Source: G963674665 sp964609625
GTDB taxonomy: Bacteria; Desulfobacterota; Desulfovibrionia; Desulfovibrionales; Desulfovibrionaceae
Direction: 5' to 3'
Assembly (NCBI GenBank): GCA_964609625.1
Contig: CAZSRS010000019.1
Location: 1 to 64,000 of the forward strand
Length of the DNA: 64,000 bases
The translations under genes were made by a program, and so were the position numbers. A model generated the notes under the pieces. The model saw only the letters and a list, made by a program, of their open reading frames with translations. It made no database searches and was not told the DNA's origin. Below, one piece after another: positions 53,701 through 60,426 of the stretch (the stretch's first letter is position 1; the number at the start of each line of letters is the position of its first letter).

Positions 53701-54638
53701 AAACCGCACTGCAGCCAGAACCCCTGGTCAAGGAAGCCCTCAAGCTCCTGCGCGCTTCCTTGCCCGCGGGCATCGAAATCAGGCAACGGTTGGAACTTGG
53801 CGATGCCGTGCTCATGAGTTCGCCCTCCGACATCCACCAACTCATGGTCAACCTATGCACCAACGCCGCCCAGGCCATGCTGCCCAGGGGCGGCACACTC
53901 GAAGTGTCCCTACTCCGCGACTCCCCCACGGCCGAGGAACTGTCCAGGCACAGGAATCTCGGCCCTGGTCCGCATCTGCGCCTCATCGTCCGCGACACTG
54001 GCCCGGGCATCACCCCTGACATCACCGACCGGATTTTTGATCCCTTCTTCACCACCAAGGCTCCAGGAGAGGGCACCGGCCTCGGCCTGTCCATCGTCCA
54101 CGGTGTGGTGCAGGGGCTCGACGGCGCAATCGAATTCCAAAGCGCCCCGGATTCCGGCACCACCTTCCAGGTGCTCCTGCCCCTGGTTTCCTCCCCCATG
54201 CAGCAGGCGCCCGAGCCAGGGGAGATATGGAAAGGCTCCCAGCATATCCTGCTCGTGGAGGACGAGAATGCCGTGGCCCGCTCCCTGGAGCGCATGCTCG
54301 AACTCCTGGGCTACGACGTCACCACCTGCTCCGACGGCCGTCAGGCCCTGGATGTCTTCAAAGCTTCACCGCGGTCCTTCGACCTCCTGCTCACGGACCA
54401 GACCATGCCCGAACTCTCGGGCCTCGCACTGGCGCGGGAGGTCCACGACATCAGGCCCGATCTGCCCATAGTGATCCTCAGCGGAGACCCCGGACGCATC
54501 CAGGAGGACATCTCCCTGGATGCCGGCGTACTCGCGGTCCTGGCCAAGCCACTGGAGATGCACACCCTCTCCCTGGCCCTGCACCAGGCCTTGCGGTCGT
54601 CTCCCCTGGACACGGACAACACCGAGCCCGCCCCGTGA
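50784..54638 (+). CDS. Membrane-bound hybrid histidine kinase (PAS/GAF/HATPase/REC)
   Basis: Encodes 1284 residues. Two N-terminal membrane helices (about 8-27 and 48-67) enclose a short periplasmic loop. There follow a PAS_3-like domain (about 90-205), a GAF domain (about 220-390) and four PAS domains (about 400-535, 540-660, 670-785, 795-900). The HisKA site is GIAHDFNNILAAIMGF (His914). The HATPase has NLCTNAAQAM, DTGPGI and GTGLGLSIVHG. A C-terminal receiver has phosphoacceptor Asp1205 (LLLTDQTMPELSG). The next gene, an NtrC-type activator, overlaps as GTGA and is the probable phosphorelay target. No clear Shine-Dalgarno is visible. Confidence 0.94.
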   Translation: MKQPSAIRSAGIITSAYTLAAGLWILLSDRGVAMLVQDPTRVSQLQTWKGWFFVLVTSLLLFEVLKRTLHRRDAALRRERSLRRHLQQALEAGTLRLFVYDTDAETLRLGRDNDDSTESDGEDPMLVHPALPLDAAVHPDDLPSLRRAIELHVKGTGPVFTMEFRLCEESGAFHWVRAVGARLPREPDSTAATIAGSLLDIHDRKQVEERLRATNRALTAITLCHEAIVRSGDEIDLMRTVCRTIVEQGGYRMAWVGLADDAPGKTVRPVAHWGGVTEYLNGPRITWGEDEHDRGPADTAVSTGKPSAVRDILTDPDFIPWRERAGAHGFSSVLALPLLHNDEAFAVLTIYAQEPDAFEPTEVELLTRLANDLAFGLVSIRTRQAAIKAERELRTAEARFRATFEQAAVGMCHLTPEGAFTRVNATLCTMLGLSREALLRRSCHDISHPEDRARGQALLHDLLDGKLPHFVREKRCVRSDGTIIWVQETVSLVRPDADAPAYCIAVIEDFTQRKRMQLQLEQSRHEMSTLADNLPDFVARFDRELHHLFVNRALCQVTGIPKERYLGNTNQELGLPEDLTRQWNERLRHVFASGQENFFQFSFHGHDGEHILHSRIVPEFDIAGQLTSVIAVTRDITDLKRAESELLASQHRLNEAQRIAKLANFERDLVSGEAFWSDEMYRLLGYAPQEVEPSQELFLQHVHPEDQERFQRQFLSALELRTEFASEFRYIRTNRQERHGSITGRIGRDPAGKTLGYSGVFQDITERKRAKDEYSLLATAIEQAGESVTITDPRGVIQYVNPAFERISGYRRIEVQGRTPRLLISGAQDNAWYDALWRTINSGRVWQGRSVNRRKDGSLFEVEATISPVRNSVGAITHYVALMHDVTDRMRMEKQLHQAQKMEAIGTLAGGIAHDFNNILAAIMGFAEIALLETPAELQSVRESLSDILTGSRRGADLVRSILTFSRQSTQEKTALQPEPLVKEALKLLRASLPAGIEIRQRLELGDAVLMSSPSDIHQLMVNLCTNAAQAMLPRGGTLEVSLLRDSPTAEELSRHRNLGPGPHLRLIVRDTGPGITPDITDRIFDPFFTTKAPGEGTGLGLSIVHGVVQGLDGAIEFQSAPDSGTTFQVLLPLVSSPMQQAPEPGEIWKGSQHILLVEDENAVARSLERMLELLGYDVTTCSDGRQALDVFKASPRSFDLLLTDQTMPELSGLALAREVHDIRPDLPIVILSGDPGRIQEDISLDAGVLAVLAKPLEMHTLSLALHQALRSSPLDTDNTEPAP

Positions 54639-56086
54639 ACACAATCCTGATCATCGACGACGACTCCCTGTTCAACAAGATGCTGGGCTCTGTCATCAAG
54701 AGGCAGGGACATGTCGTGCTCCAGGCCCGGAGTCTCCAGGAGGGACGTCGGTTCGCCGAGAGCAACGACCTGGATGTACTTTTCCTGGACGTGCGGCTGC
54801 CGGACGGCAACGGCCTCGCGGCACTGCCGACATTCAAGGCTGGCCGAGGCAGACCCGAAGTGATCATCGTCACGGGCGAGGGCGATCCGGACGGCGCCGA
54901 GTTGGCCATCGCCAACGGCGCCTGGGACTACCTCGAGAAGCCCAGTTCCTTGGACAAGATGACCCTCCCCCTGCTGCGCGCACTGGAGTACCGCCGGCAC
55001 AAGGCCGCCGCGCCGACCATCCCCGCGCCGCGACACGGTATCGTGGGCTCCAGCCCTCAAATCCTCGCATGCCTGGAGCGTGTGGCCGAAGCCGCGGCCG
55101 GGGGCGCGGGCGTCCTCGTCTTCGGTGAGACAGGCACCGGCAAGGAACTTGTTGCCCGAGCAATTCACGATGCCGGCAAGCGCGCCAGGAATCCCTTCGT
55201 GGTGGTGGATTGCGGCGCCCTGCCCGATACCCTGCTCGAAGCCGAACTCTTCGGCCACGCCAAGGGAGCCTACACCGGTGCGGCCCACAAGCGCCAAGGG
55301 CTGGTGGGTCTGGCTCATGGTGGAACCCTGTTCCTCGACGAGATCGGCGAACTCCCTTTGGGGCAGCAGCGGGCGTTCCTGCGCGTGCTCCAGGAAAAGC
55401 GCTACCGCCCCTTGGGCGATACCCAGGAGTACGAGAGTGACTTCAGGCTCATCGCAGCCACCAACAAGGATCTTGACCGGCTCGTCCAAAGCGGCGACTT
55501 CCGCGAAGACCTGCTCTACAGGCTGCGTAGCGTGGTCATTCACATCCCTCCCCTGCGGGAGCGCCACGTCGATATCGAGGAATTGGCCCGCTTCCAGGTG
55601 GAACGCCTCTGCACCGGCTATGGTCTACGTCCCAAGGAACTGGCCGACGACCTCCTCGAGGCCCTGCTTTCCCACGACTGGCCCGGCAACGTGCGGGAAC
55701 TCTTCGCCGTGCTGGAGCGCGCCGTGCTCGCCGGTCGCAACGAACCCACCCTCTTCGCCTCGCACCTGCCGATCAACGTGCGCTTGTCCAGGGTGCGCAG
55801 GCAGTTGCGTGCCTCGCACCATCCAGCCGTTCGTTCCTCCGCCCCTTGCCCCTCCGCCCTCTTTCCCCAGGGTCCCGGCGACGCCCCCCTGCCTTGGAAA
55901 GAGGTTCGCGAACAGGCCTTGAGCGCGTTGGAGGCCTGCTACCTGCACGAGCTGCTGCGCCACACCGCGGGCAACGTCAGCCTGGCAGCCCAGGTCTCTG
56001 GACTTTCCCGGCAACGCCTGCACACCCTGCTGCGCAAGCACGGCCTCACTCGCAGCTTCCCCTTGGACAACGCCGGCGACAACTGA
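54635..56086 (+). CDS. NtrC-family sigma-54-dependent response regulator
   Basis: Encodes 483 residues from a GTG start overlapping the hybrid kinase stop. The receiver (1-120) has IIDDDS and phosphoacceptor Asp52 (FLDVRLPDGNG). The AAA+ domain (about 135-370) has Walker A GETGTGKE (164-171), GAYTGA (211-216; the sigma-54 contact loop, Tyr for the usual Phe) and Walker B GGTLFLDEIGEL. A Fis-type helix-turn-helix ends the protein (GNVSLAAQVSGLSRQRLHTLLRK). It activates sigma-54 promoters. An inverted repeat and a sigma-54 promoter lie directly downstream, so the next receiver gene is a likely direct target. Confidence 0.96.
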   Translation: MNTILIIDDDSLFNKMLGSVIKRQGHVVLQARSLQEGRRFAESNDLDVLFLDVRLPDGNGLAALPTFKAGRGRPEVIIVTGEGDPDGAELAIANGAWDYLEKPSSLDKMTLPLLRALEYRRHKAAAPTIPAPRHGIVGSSPQILACLERVAEAAAGGAGVLVFGETGTGKELVARAIHDAGKRARNPFVVVDCGALPDTLLEAELFGHAKGAYTGAAHKRQGLVGLAHGGTLFLDEIGELPLGQQRAFLRVLQEKRYRPLGDTQEYESDFRLIAATNKDLDRLVQSGDFREDLLYRLRSVVIHIPPLRERHVDIEELARFQVERLCTGYGLRPKELADDLLEALLSHDWPGNVRELFAVLERAVLAGRNEPTLFASHLPINVRLSRVRRQLRASHHPAVRSSAPCPSALFPQGPGDAPLPWKEVREQALSALEACYLHELLRHTAGNVSLAAQVSGLSRQRLHTLLRKHGLTRSFPLDNAGDN

Positions 56087-56094
56087 TCCGCTTC

Positions 56095-56113
56095 TGTAAA
56101 CTCCAGGTTTACA
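56095..56113 (+). promoter_or_regulatory. Candidate upstream activating site for the NtrC-type activator
   Basis: TGTAAAC-TCCAG-GTTTACA is a perfect 7-bp inverted repeat with a 5-base spacer. Its centre is about 104 bases upstream of the GG of the sigma-54 promoter at 56207, a normal enhancer distance. It begins 9 bases after the activator stop codon. Confidence 0.65.
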
Positions 56114-56206
56114 CTCGCTCGCCCCGCACGACACCATTGGGCGGGACCATCTTTGTTCCCTATCCATAACTACTTTGGATTTCAGGGATTTCCCGTGGTC
56201 ATGAGC

Positions 56207-56221
56207 TGGCATCGTTCTTGT
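56207..56221 (+). promoter_or_regulatory. Sigma-54 promoter of the receiver gene at 56266
   Basis: TGGCATCGTTCTTGT matches TGGCACNNNNNTTGC with exact spacing; GG at -24 is intact and the -12 reads TTGT rather than TTGC. Transcription would start near 56233, about 33 bases before the ATG. Confidence 0.7.
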
Positions 56222-56265
56222 AGTGACAATATGATCATGCAACCACAAGCCAGGGGAGCAATTCC

Positions 56266-56661
56266 ATGCGTATCCTTCTTGTCGACGACGACATCAACAT
56301 CATCAAGGCCTTGTCCAAGGGACTGATCCTCCTGGGGCACGATGTGCTCGCGGCGGAGAACGGCTCCCAGGCATTGGAAATTGTGCGCAACGCGACTCCA
56401 GACATGATCATCACGGACATCTTCATGCCGGAGATGGACGGCTTCGAACTCATGCGCGCCGTTCGTCAGGAGTATCCGGGGCTCCCGGTCATCGCGCTTT
56501 CCGGGGGTGGTGCTGGCCTGAGCCCTGATCTGTTCCTGCGCATGACCCAGAAACTCGGTGTGACCAGGACGCTGCTGAAGCCCTGTTCCCTGACCGAAGT
56601 GGCCATGGCAATCGACGACAGCATACCCGGCAGGGACGCTACCATGCAGGCCAGGGCATGA
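56266..56661 (+). CDS. Stand-alone CheY-like response regulator
   Basis: Encodes 131 residues, a single receiver domain. Acidic residues Asp7-Asp9 (LLVDDD), phosphoacceptor Asp51 (MIITDIFMPEMDGF), a Ser switch position in ALSGGG and the conserved lysine in LLKPCS are all present. GGGGAGC lies eight bases before the ATG. With its own sigma-54 promoter and enhancer site next to the activator gene, it is probably the output or feedback element of that circuit. There is no DNA-binding domain, so it acts by protein contact or phosphate buffering. Confidence 0.9.
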   Translation: MRILLVDDDINIIKALSKGLILLGHDVLAAENGSQALEIVRNATPDMIITDIFMPEMDGFELMRAVRQEYPGLPVIALSGGGAGLSPDLFLRMTQKLGVTRTLLKPCSLTEVAMAIDDSIPGRDATMQARA

Positions 56662-56758
56662 TCCAGTGATGTCACCGATTCAGGCGCGTCAAGGGGCGGG
56701 ATTACATGGCCCTGTACACTGTGAAAGCAAGGCCGACCAGCATGTTTCGGGGGTTACA

Positions 56759-57145
56759 ATGAACCAGACCGTGCTCATTGTGGACCGCGACGACCTGATC
56801 CAGAAGATGTTCTGCAAGGCTCTCAGGGTCTATGGCTTCACGCCCCTGGCAGTGGACGGCACGAATCTCGATCCGAGTGACCTGGGCGACCGCGCGCCGA
56901 GCATGGCAATCGTCGAGATATGCCTCAACGACGGCACGGGCGTGGAGCTCCTGCGAAGGATGCACGCTGAACATCCGACCATGCGCATCATAGCCCTGGT
57001 GACAATGAATCCGTGCCGCGAGCCGTCTGCCGCTCCACTGAATCGAGAAACCATCCTCCGAAGCGGCGCCAGCGCGGTGCTGGAAAAGCCGGTCTCACTG
57101 GAAGAGCTCAAACAGTGCATAATGATGTGCAACCAAGCCGGATGA
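56759..57145 (+). CDS. Stand-alone receiver-like protein with Glu at the phosphoacceptor site
   Basis: Encodes 128 residues. The receiver fold is clear: VLIVDRDD at 5-12, a strand-3 segment MAIVEICLNDGTGVELL, and the conserved lysine in AVLEKPVSLEEL. The phosphoacceptor Asp is replaced by Glu53; the following LNDGTG keeps the DG turn of true receivers. Like the protein at 45073 it cannot be phosphorylated in the normal way and may be constitutively active. GGGGG lies seven bases before the ATG. It sits between two intact receiver genes in the same direction. Confidence 0.82.
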   Translation: MNQTVLIVDRDDLIQKMFCKALRVYGFTPLAVDGTNLDPSDLGDRAPSMAIVEICLNDGTGVELLRRMHAEHPTMRIIALVTMNPCREPSAAPLNRETILRSGASAVLEKPVSLEELKQCIMMCNQAG

Positions 57146-57164
57146 ACAACACACATGGTGTGCC

Positions 57165-57578
<414 letters not shown>

Positions 57579-57709
57579 GGGCACACCATGAACGGGTGTC
57601 GGCATTTCCCGCATGGTTTACCTTCGGCCAACCTTGGGGTATAGACTTGTTCTGCTTTGCCGCCGCAACCCCCAACCGCGGCAATCACAACAGAACACAA
57701 GGGAGTACC

Positions 57710-58006
57710 ATGAACGCATACTTCAACGTCTCGCCCCAAACCAAGACCGACATCAAATCCGCCCTCATCTGGGGGGGCGTGTTGCTGGTGATTCTCAGCC
57801 TTATCCGCGGCGCCCCGCTGACGGACGTCTACAACTTGGTCCTGACCGTCTGGGCCTTCCTGGGCATGGGCATCATGTTCCTCGATGCCACCCTGGACGT
57901 CCTGGCCTATGCGTTGCTTCTGGGACTCTTGTCCGCCCTGGCCTTCGCCGCCATCGGCGTGTCCCGCGCCCTTGCCAGGCGACGCAGGCAGTGCCGGCAG
58001 CCCTGA
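57710..58006 (+). CDS. Small membrane protein of unknown function
   Basis: Encodes 98 residues. After a polar start with a Lys-Ser segment there are three hydrophobic stretches (about 18-33, 40-58 and 62-82) and a strongly basic end (RRRRQ). The positive C-terminus suggests it faces the cytoplasm. AAGGGAG lies before the ATG. I do not recognise a family. It is convergent with the APS-kinase-fold gene and 131 bases after the last receiver gene, so a link to the signalling island is uncertain. Confidence 0.7.
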   Translation: MNAYFNVSPQTKTDIKSALIWGGVLLVILSLIRGAPLTDVYNLVLTVWAFLGMGIMFLDATLDVLAYALLLGLLSALAFAAIGVSRALARRRRQCRQP

Positions 58007-58056
58007 CGCAGCAGCAGCCGCGATACACCGATGTCTTGCCCCGTGGTGTCGCCGCT

Positions 58057-58662
58057 TCAGTCAAAACTCGAGCGCAGGTAGTCCACCACCTTTTGCGCGC
58101 AAGCCTCGGCCGAAAGCTCCTCGCTGTCCAGGCGCAGCTCGGCCCCAGGATCGACCTCGAAGGGCACGTCCACGCCCACCACTTCGCCCAATTCGGGATA
58201 CCGGGCTCCAGTGCGCTTCCGCTCCAGGGCCTTGGCGTACATCTCCGCCACCACCCTGCCCTTGGGGCGGTCGGCCTCCCGCGCCATGGCCGTCTCCAAG
58301 GAGCAGTCCACGTGGACTTCAACGAAAACCGGAATGCGCTCCCGCGCCTCGCGGCGCAGGGCCAGACGGTAGGCCGTGCCGTCCATGAGCACGCAGCGGC
58401 CGGCCTGGGCCAGTTCCGCCGCCTCCTGCACGAACATGGCGTAGGCCTGCTCCCGCCCCTGTTCGGTATAGGCCCCTGCCGCGATCCTGGCGGCATAGGC
58501 AACCCGCCGGGCGTCCATCTCCAGGTGCACGGCGTCCACGCCCATATCGAGCAGGGTTCGGTGCACCAGCCGGGCCACGGTGCTCTTGCCCGAACCCGGC
58601 AAGCCCACGAACCAGAGCGCCACGCCCCGGCAATGGAGAGGCGCATTCCCGAAATCCGTCAT
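58057..58662 (-). CDS. APS-kinase-fold small-molecule kinase
   Basis: Encodes 201 residues. The P-loop GLPGSGKST (20-28) and the overall order resemble adenylylsulfate kinase (CysC). A late segment DRPKG followed by MYAKAL echoes the DxKGLY region. However, the CysC substrate motif DGDNVR is replaced by LEMDARRV, so the substrate may not be APS. The ATG overlaps the stop of the phosphotransferase gene as ATGA, with Met at 58662 chosen over longer frames inside that gene. A kinase working with its neighbour on the same small molecule is the simplest reading (inference). Confidence 0.75.
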   Translation of the reverse strand: MTDFGNAPLHCRGVALWFVGLPGSGKSTVARLVHRTLLDMGVDAVHLEMDARRVAYAARIAAGAYTEQGREQAYAMFVQEAAELAQAGRCVLMDGTAYRLALRREARERIPVFVEVHVDCSLETAMAREADRPKGRVVAEMYAKALERKRTGARYPELGEVVGVDVPFEVDPGAELRLDSEELSAEACAQKVVDYLRSSFD

Positions 58663-59753
58663 GCCTGCCTCAAATAACGGTCGATGTCCCTGTATTTGAA
58701 CCGTTCGTCTTGCAGAACGTTTTCCATGAACCGGAACAAGGCTCGGCGCAAAGGCTCGGGGTGGCCCGGGTACCACTCCGGCGAGGCGATCACCAGGGCG
58801 CGGAACACGAAAAAGGGCGCGATGACCTCCAATATTTCGGAATCCCCGCTGGTTTCAAGATAAGTCTCGAAAAGGGCGTCCCAGAGTTCGCGGAACGGTC
58901 CCTCCAGGCGCACTCCTTCTCCTCCGCTGAGCAGGCCGAAAAGCAGATAGTTCGCCGCCATGCAGGCCAGATCGCCGGCCGGCTCGCCCCACTCCCCACG
59001 GGAGCGGTCCAGCACGTGGAACCCGCCGTCGTTGACCAGCACGTTCCAGGGGTGGAAGTCGCCGTGCACCACGCTGAGCCTGTGGGCATAGCCGCGCAGC
59101 CGCCAGCGCCAACGCAGCAGTCCGTGCTCCAGTTCCTGGAATTGCTCGTCCGAATACAAGGGGTAGGGGTGGGGATATGATTCGTCGATGAGCCCCATGA
59201 TGCACTCGCTGGAGCCCAGGAGGTTGCGGATGCGCCGGTAGTAGAGGTCCGAGTCGTCCTTTTTGCGCTCATGGATGCGCACCAACCACAGGGCGAAATC
59301 GCGCGCCCGCTGGATGTCGGGTTTCCGGAAGTCACCCGCCTTGATCCGCGCCAGGTCGTGGTAGTAGTCGTAGCCCTCGAGCTTCTCGTTGAGGATGAAA
59401 AACTCGCGAGGCGAGTCGAGTACCGTCAGCCGGCCCTTGCCGTTCACGTAGCCCAGGCCCATGGGGCGCACATGTCTTTCCAGCCGAGCACTGGTCTCGT
59501 ACTGAAACATCAGGATGGCGGCGCGGTCCCAATAGAACTGATGCCCGTACTTGTCGCCTTTCATGATCGAGAGCACGCCCTCGTGCGGCTCTCCTCCCAC
59601 TTCGAAGGACAGCAACAGGGGTTTGCCATAGCCGAACTTCTTGATGCCCTGCTTGTCCAGGGTTCCGATCTCGCCGAAATCCTTGAGCCGGGCGTCGGAC
59701 CCAAAAGCCTGTTCCAGGTATTCTTGCAGGTGTCTGGCACTGAGTTCGATCAT
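58659..59753 (-). CDS. Aminoglycoside-phosphotransferase-fold kinase
   Basis: Encodes 364 residues. The kinase-like catalytic loop is VVHGDFHPWNVLV (His230-Asp232 as HGD), followed by the metal-binding HVLDRSRGEWGEPAGDLACM, typical of the APH/choline-kinase group. The first 100 residues are beta-rich with no recognised motif. Such proteins phosphorylate small molecules (sugars, amines, antibiotics); nothing points to resistance. AGGAGG seven bases before the ATG fixes the start. It is the middle gene of a three-gene minus-strand set with the SH3 and APS-kinase-fold genes. Confidence 0.85.
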   Translation of the reverse strand: MIELSARHLQEYLEQAFGSDARLKDFGEIGTLDKQGIKKFGYGKPLLLSFEVGGEPHEGVLSIMKGDKYGHQFYWDRAAILMFQYETSARLERHVRPMGLGYVNGKGRLTVLDSPREFFILNEKLEGYDYYHDLARIKAGDFRKPDIQRARDFALWLVRIHERKKDDSDLYYRRIRNLLGSSECIMGLIDESYPHPYPLYSDEQFQELEHGLLRWRWRLRGYAHRLSVVHGDFHPWNVLVNDGGFHVLDRSRGEWGEPAGDLACMAANYLLFGLLSGGEGVRLEGPFRELWDALFETYLETSGDSEILEVIAPFFVFRALVIASPEWYPGHPEPLRRALFRFMENVLQDERFKYRDIDRYLRQA

Positions 59754-59794
59754 TCTGCATCCTCCTAGCGGCTGTTCATGCTCCGCCCGCAAGG

Positions 59795-60286
59795 TCAGTA
59801 GGGCGCGATGTAGCGGCTGGATACCCAGCCCTTGAGGGGGCTGTTCAGCACGCGAACATGGCTCCAGCCCTGTCGCGACTCGATCACAAACAACAACTGC
59901 CCCTTGGGCAGGACCGAGAGCACCTCGCAGCCCAACCCCGGACAGGCGCGCAGGTTCAGGGCCTTGGCCGTGACCTTGGCATTGCCCGGCCGCACGTCGC
60001 CGGCGTTGACCCAGCCCGCCTTGCCGGAAAACAGGCCGCGCACGCGATGCCAACCGCCCACGGTCTCCTGGATGGCCAGGCGCTCCCCACGCTCAAGGGA
60101 ACCAACGATGGCACAATCCGAATTACCGCAGGCATACAGGGGCTCCATGTCCTTCTGCACCACATAGATACGTGGGGCGGGCGTCACATCGGGATTTGGG
60201 GGTATAGCGGGGCGTCCGGCCAGGGCAGCCACGGCAAGAGACAGAAACAACAGGCAGAAAAGCGGAACGCGCACGGGATCCTCCAT
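59795..60286 (-). CDS. Exported SH3b-domain protein
   Basis: Encodes 163 residues. A signal peptide (about 1-24, LFCLLFLSLAVAALAG) is followed by two bacterial SH3 domains: one at about 40-95 with GGWHRVRGLFSGKAGWV, the second at about 103-163 with LNLRACPGLGCEVL and GWSHVRVLNSPLKGWV. Such proteins bind cell-wall peptides in the periplasm. It lies 41 bases upstream of the phosphotransferase gene in the same direction. Whether it shares their function is unknown. Confidence 0.85.
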   Translation of the reverse strand: MEDPVRVPLFCLLFLSLAVAALAGRPAIPPNPDVTPAPRIYVVQKDMEPLYACGNSDCAIVGSLERGERLAIQETVGGWHRVRGLFSGKAGWVNAGDVRPGNAKVTAKALNLRACPGLGCEVLSVLPKGQLLFVIESRQGWSHVRVLNSPLKGWVSSRYIAPY

Positions 60287-60426
60287 CTGGGTTGCAAGAC
60301 GCCGTCGGACATTGCCTCATCTGCGAGTATGCTTATATTCAGGAAAAGATTCAAGACCGCCCGCGCATATTCAGATGCCCTCCCCGAGGCTGACAGAAAT
60401 GGGCAAACGCGATAGGTTGCATACCC

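Noticed and set aside
57640..57656. TTGGGG...CTTG before the small membrane protein gene
   Set aside because: The -12 half is shifted by one base and the -24 half lacks C and A.
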